Positions 4,194-6,982 of a DNA stretch of 6,982 nucleotides are shown here, one piece after another; position 1 is the stretch's first letter; the number at the start of each line of letters is the position of its first letter. A model generated the notes under the pieces. That model worked only from the letters and a program-made list of their open reading frames with translations. It was not told the origin of the DNA and searched no databases. Location of the stretch: contig CAUSLO010000037.1 in the NCBI GenBank assembly GCA_963532875.1, forward strand, positions 1 to 6,982, written 5' to 3'. The DNA comes from CAUTUX01 sp963532875. Its GTDB lineage: Bacteria; Bacillota; Clostridia; Christensenellales; CAG-917. Position numbers and translations under genes: made by a program.

Positions 4194-6450
4194 GCTTCTT
4201 TTTCCTAAGCAATGATGCTGAGATTGAAACGACCATAACGGATGTTAGGTTATGAATTAAAGCCCCGATGATTGGATCAAGTTTACCAAACATTGCAAGT
4301 ATAACCGCTCCTAAATTTATTGTCATCGCTACTGCTATATTGGTTTTTATAATTCCTATTACTTTCTTTGAATACTTAAGCATATATGAAACTTTAGAGA
4401 TGTCTCCTTCCATGATTGTCATATCTGCTGATTCTATCGCCGTATCATTTCCAATATTTGCAACTGCAAAAGAACAGTCAGCAGCTTTAAGCGATGGGGC
4501 ATCATTAATTCCATCTCCTATCATTGCCGTCTTTCCACTCTTTTGAATTTCATATATCTTGTTTAATTTGTCTTCTGGCAACAACTGTGCATGAACTTCA
4601 GATATCCCTACCTGACTTGCAATATTGTTTGCACTATTCGCATTATCTCCTGTGAGCATATGTGTTCTATATCCCAAAGTGTTTAGTGTTGACACAACGT
4701 CTTTTGCATTGTCGCGCAATGTGTCAGAAAATACCATTCCCGCTATGACGGCGTTGTTTTCTAATAATACAGTTATTGTCTTCCCTTCTTGTTCAGCCGT
4801 TGAGAATACAACCTTTAAAGATTCAGGAATTTCTGCTTGGCATTTTGAAACCCCAACTATTGAATACTCTTTTTTATCCATAATTGCTGATATCCCAACG
4901 CCAGGCACAACCTTTATGTTTTCTGTTTTAATTTGAATTGCTTTTGTATTGTCATCAAATGAAGTTACTGCCTTTGCCAATGGGTGTTCCGAATGTGCTT
5001 CAATGCCTTTTGCGATTGCAAGATAACCTTCTGTTTTTTTCTGGTCAACGGATACGAATTGCTCTAACTTAACTTCTCCTTTTGTTAATGTCCCTGTCTT
5101 ATCAAAACATACATTCTTTATTCTAGACATTTCTTCTAGCATTGCCCCTGATTTTAATAGGACGCCATGTTTTGCAGCATGCCCTAATCCAGCGGCAATT
5201 GCAGTGGGTGTTGCAAGAACAAGTGCACAAGGACAGAATACAACTAAGACTGTTATTGCATTGCTGATCGCTGCTCCATTTATGTTATCACTCTTTATTA
5301 TTCCAGCATATTTTGAAACCAAACCAACTATTACAGATAACAATAAAACAACTGGTACGATTACTTTTGACCACTTGTCTGCGACTCTCGCAATTGGTGC
5401 TTTTTTACCTTCTGCTTCTATTGCTAGATTTGCCATCTTGGCAATAACCATATCTTCTTTCTTCTTTTCTACTCGTACCTTAAAGACTCCTTCCTTGTTG
5501 AATGTTCCGCCATATACGTTATCTCCTACCCCAACTTCAACTGGAATGTACTCACCTGTGAGCGATGATTGATCTACAGAACCGTGTCCTTCTATTACTA
5601 CACCATCAACTGAAATTTGCTCGCCAAGTTTGATTAATACGATATCTCCTACCTTAATTTCAGTAAGGGGTACTGACTTTACGCCATTTTCAGTAATTAC
5701 ATTCGCTTTTGTTGGAATTAACCCTACTAATCTTTCAATTCCTGAACGGCATTTTTTGATTGTTATTTCCTCTATAAATTCACCTAGGAACATTAGAAAC
5801 GCAATTTCACCTGCCGCAAATATATTGCTGTGTGAATGTTGTGATAAGGTGAGGCTGGTTTTAAATGTGCCTGTGAAATGTAAGATTTCCAATACTATGC
5901 ACCCAGTCATTGCAAGAGAAATTAGTAATGGCGTTGTTATCTTCCCTTTAAATAAACTTTTAAATGCGTAGTAGTACGTTTGCCATCCACACATAGCAAT
6001 TACTATCCATGCTGGATTGAAATAATAGAATGGCAAAAATTTAAATTTCCCTTCTATGCCCCAAGGTATAAATCCCAAAATCAACAACGGAATTGCGACT
6101 GAGATTATTGTTATTTTTGCTATTAATTTTTTCTTTTTGTCTTCTTTAGGTTGTTCGTAATTTGCTGCTAAATCACAACATGCACAAGATCCTTCAGAGC
6201 CATTTGATGCACTGCAACAACCTCCACATTCTTCGTGTTTTTCTTCTCCTTCATGATGACAACAATAAGTTTCTTCTTTTGTATTTTCGCAATGATGCCA
6301 TGTTGCTCCATCATGTTTTTCCCCATCTTCCTGTTTTTCACAGTGATGACAGCAGTGAGTTTCTCCTTTTATATTTTGTGATGTTTCGGCATTCTGTTCT
6401 TCACAGTGATGGCAACAGCCCTTTGCCTCTTCCTCTCCTTCTTTACTCAT
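4171..6450 (-). CDS. P1B-type heavy-metal-transporting ATPase with His/Cys-rich N-terminus
   Basis: This 759-residue membrane pump exports a transition or heavy metal using ATP. Residues 1-92 are hydrophilic and carry 15 Cys and 11 His, in clusters such as CCHHC at 12-16 and 33-37, HHC at 52-54 and CCHH at 63-66; there is no HMA domain (GMxCxxC). Membrane segments lie near 112-130, 141-163, 172-191, 209-229, 363-380, 396-422 and two after 697. Catalytic parts are all present: SLTGE (296-300), metal-site CPC (406-408) in the sixth segment, phosphorylated D450 in DKTGTLT, the HP signature of P1B pumps (489-490), MLTGD (598-602) and GDGINDAP (645-652). The last helix carries HNLTS (733-737) rather than the DxG of zinc/cadmium pumps or MxxSS of copper pumps, so the metal is not assigned. 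The ATG at 6450 overlaps the stop of the upstream regulator (ATGA), with AGAGG five bases before it, implying coupled translation. The 3' end overlaps the convergent transporter gene. Confidence 0.93.
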   Translation of the reverse strand: MSKEGEEEAKGCCHHCEEQNAETSQNIKGETHCCHHCEKQEDGEKHDGATWHHCENTKEETYCCHHEGEEKHEECGGCCSASNGSEGSCACCDLAANYEQPKEDKKKKLIAKITIISVAIPLLILGFIPWGIEGKFKFLPFYYFNPAWIVIAMCGWQTYYYAFKSLFKGKITTPLLISLAMTGCIVLEILHFTGTFKTSLTLSQHSHSNIFAAGEIAFLMFLGEFIEEITIKKCRSGIERLVGLIPTKANVITENGVKSVPLTEIKVGDIVLIKLGEQISVDGVVIEGHGSVDQSSLTGEYIPVEVGVGDNVYGGTFNKEGVFKVRVEKKKEDMVIAKMANLAIEAEGKKAPIARVADKWSKVIVPVVLLLSVIVGLVSKYAGIIKSDNINGAAISNAITVLVVFCPCALVLATPTAIAAGLGHAAKHGVLLKSGAMLEEMSRIKNVCFDKTGTLTKGEVKLEQFVSVDQKKTEGYLAIAKGIEAHSEHPLAKAVTSFDDNTKAIQIKTENIKVVPGVGISAIMDKKEYSIVGVSKCQAEIPESLKVVFSTAEQEGKTITVLLENNAVIAGMVFSDTLRDNAKDVVSTLNTLGYRTHMLTGDNANSANNIASQVGISEVHAQLLPEDKLNKIYEIQKSGKTAMIGDGINDAPSLKAADCSFAVANIGNDTAIESADMTIMEGDISKVSYMLKYSKKVIGIIKTNIAVAMTINLGAVILAMFGKLDPIIGALIHNLTSVMVVSISASLLRKKKPTELKKF

Positions 6451-6863
6451 AGATACCTCTTAAGTAACACTAATAGTTCTTCTAATTTTGATTTGCTCTC
6501 CTCGCTACTAGCAGTTTCCAGCATTTTTTCTATATGGTTTGCGTACACTTGAACAGTGAGTTTAGACATCATCTTTTTAACGGCTGCTACTTGCATTAGT
6601 ACGTCATCTGTATTCTTTCCGTTCTCTATCATCTTAGATATTCCCTGCGAATGTCCCGCTATGCTCTTAATCAAATTACGTGTTTTGCTTGGGTATTCCT
6701 CTGTACCTTTTGTATCATCTGTTACTCTTTCTGACAACATATCTTGCATTGCTGCTTCACTTTTCTTTTGTTCATCAACAATTTTTTCAATATCTTCTGT
6801 TTGACCTTTTAGATCTGTTAAAATGTCCTTTAAATCAATCTTTGCTTCTTTTTTCTTTTTCAT
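6447..6863 (-). CDS. Divergent CsoR/RcnR (DUF156) family metal-responsive repressor
   Basis: The protein has 138 residues. Residues 61-138 align without gaps to the all-helical CsoR/RcnR fold: the GHSQGISKMIEN segment at 70-81 matches the family 'GQvrGIqrMvE', DVLMQVAAV at 87-95 matches 'diLvQisAv', and H110 matches the conserved histidine of helix 2. The family binds DNA as a tetramer and releases it when metal (Cu, Ni, Co) or another signal is bound. Here the invariant helix-2 cysteine is T85 and the third ligand (Cys in CsoR, His in RcnR) is M114; the protein has no cysteine at all. Residues 1-60 are a charged, probably coiled-coil extension that typical members (about 90-110 residues) lack. 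It is cotranscribed with the metal ATPase through a 4-bp ATGA overlap, so control of that pump is the natural inference. The start is the first ATG after a G9 tract; no other ribosome site is visible. Confidence 0.8.
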   Translation of the reverse strand: MKKKKEAKIDLKDILTDLKGQTEDIEKIVDEQKKSEAAMQDMLSERVTDDTKGTEEYPSKTRNLIKSIAGHSQGISKMIENGKNTDDVLMQVAAVKKMMSKLTVQVYANHIEKMLETASSEESKSKLEELLVLLKRYL

Positions 6864-6870
6864 TATGCTA

Positions 6871-6879
6871 CCCCCCCCC
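6871..6879 (-). promoter_or_regulatory. G9 tract in the leader: possible repressor operator and ribosome site
   Basis: Nine consecutive G (minus strand) lie seven bases before the regulator's ATG and downstream of the -10, so they sit in the leader. They occupy the Shine-Dalgarno position and can pair with the anti-SD with a wobble. DUF156 repressors bind operators built on a short G/C tract with A/T-rich inverted flanks (RcnR: TACT-G6-N-AGTA). Here the plus-strand flanks are TAC and GTG, a nearly inverted pair. Operator function is inferred. Confidence 0.5.
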
Positions 6880-6895
6880 GTGAGATTACACTTCT

Positions 6896-6924
6896 ATAAT
6901 CAATCTTTTAACGAATTTTGTCAA
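6896..6924 (-). promoter_or_regulatory. Promoter of the regulator-ATPase operon
   Basis: On the minus strand a perfect TTGACA (6924-6919) is followed after 17 bases by GATTAT (6901-6896), four of six with key A2 and T6. Transcription would start near 6889, about ten bases before the G9 tract, with a leader of about 25 bases. A repressor on the tract would block initiation or early elongation. Confidence 0.58.
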
Positions 6925-6961
6925 AGAAAACCCGACTTTAGGATTTAACACCACAAAATTC
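6913..6961. repeat. Nested inverted repeats overlapping the -35 of the metal operon
   Basis: GAATTTTGT (6913-6921) and ACAAAATTC (6953-6961) are a perfect 9-bp inverted repeat. Inside it AAACCC (6928-6933) and GGATTT (6941-6946) can pair as minus-strand RNA with one wobble. Both pairs share the centre 6937. The left outer arm overlaps the -35 box. It could be a regulator site or the 3' hairpin of an upstream gene, but no T-run follows the outer arm, so termination is not well supported. Confidence 0.4.
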
Positions 6962-6982
6962 CAATAAAAACACAAGAAATTT

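Noticed and set aside
4171..6450. Naming the ATPase copA, cadA or zntA
   Set aside because: CPC alone is shared by copper and zinc pumps, the N-terminal HMA domain is absent, and the TM8 motif fits neither group, so a substrate-specific symbol would be a guess.
6928..6946. Terminator of an upstream minus-strand gene
   Set aside because: Six pairs including one wobble and three A-U pairs make a weak stem, and the following TTCTTTGACA is only a broken T-run that merges into the promoter. It is kept only as part of the nested dyad.

Overview
The window is AT-rich bacterial DNA. Gene starts have purine-rich Shine-Dalgarno sites, several promoters look like the housekeeping sigma type (TTGACA / TATAAT-like), TGA is used as a stop, and there is an FMN riboswitch ahead of an ECF-transporter S subunit. 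Together these suggest a low-GC Gram-positive of the Firmicutes (Clostridia or Tissierellia-like), probably an anaerobe. The genus cannot be read from this sequence.

Layout, left to right. Positions 1-32 hold the possible first ten codons of a minus-strand gene that runs off the left edge. Positions 105-459 (minus) encode a complete one-piece transfer-messenger RNA (ssrA); its inferred tag is AKNNMGSSELALAA. Positions 563-1747 (minus) encode a CofE/F420_ligase-family protein of unknown cellular role, behind a strong promoter. Positions 1858-3366 (minus) encode a Schlafen AlbA_2 / GHKL-ATPase / winged-helix protein with an in-frame tandem repeat of AQNV-like tetrapeptides (12-bp DNA unit). The roughly 300 bp from 3367 to 3665 hold two divergent promoters and an FMN (RFN) riboswitch that starts at the predicted transcription start. 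The riboswitch controls a plus-strand ECF-transporter S subunit, probably for riboflavin (3666-4193). Its GTG start and ribosome site lie in a short hairpin, which suggests control of translation. Positions 4171-6450 (minus) encode a P1B-type heavy-metal ATPase with a long His/Cys-rich N-terminus. Its 3' end overlaps the 3' end of the S-subunit gene by 23 bp. Positions 6447-6863 (minus) encode a divergent CsoR/RcnR (DUF156)-family regulator, joined to the ATPase by an ATGA overlap.

How the parts work together. The regulator and ATPase form a two-gene metal-efflux operon behind one promoter. A run of nine G (minus strand) sits between that promoter and the regulator's ATG. It takes the place of the ribosome-binding site and also resembles the G-tract operators bound by this repressor family, which suggests autoregulation. 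The riboflavin transporter is a separate unit that responds to FMN. ssrA is housekeeping and serves ribosome rescue. The CofE-like and AlbA_2 genes each have their own likely promoter and no evident functional link to their neighbours.

The points most worth a second look are: the G9 tract that may be operator and ribosome site at once; the DUF156 regulator that lacks the family's sensing cysteine; the His/Cys-rich ATPase tail with no HMA domain and an unusual TM8 motif; the FMN riboswitch with a shortened L2 loop; and the nested dyad over the -35 of the metal operon. No clear mobile element, CRISPR array or phage gene is seen.
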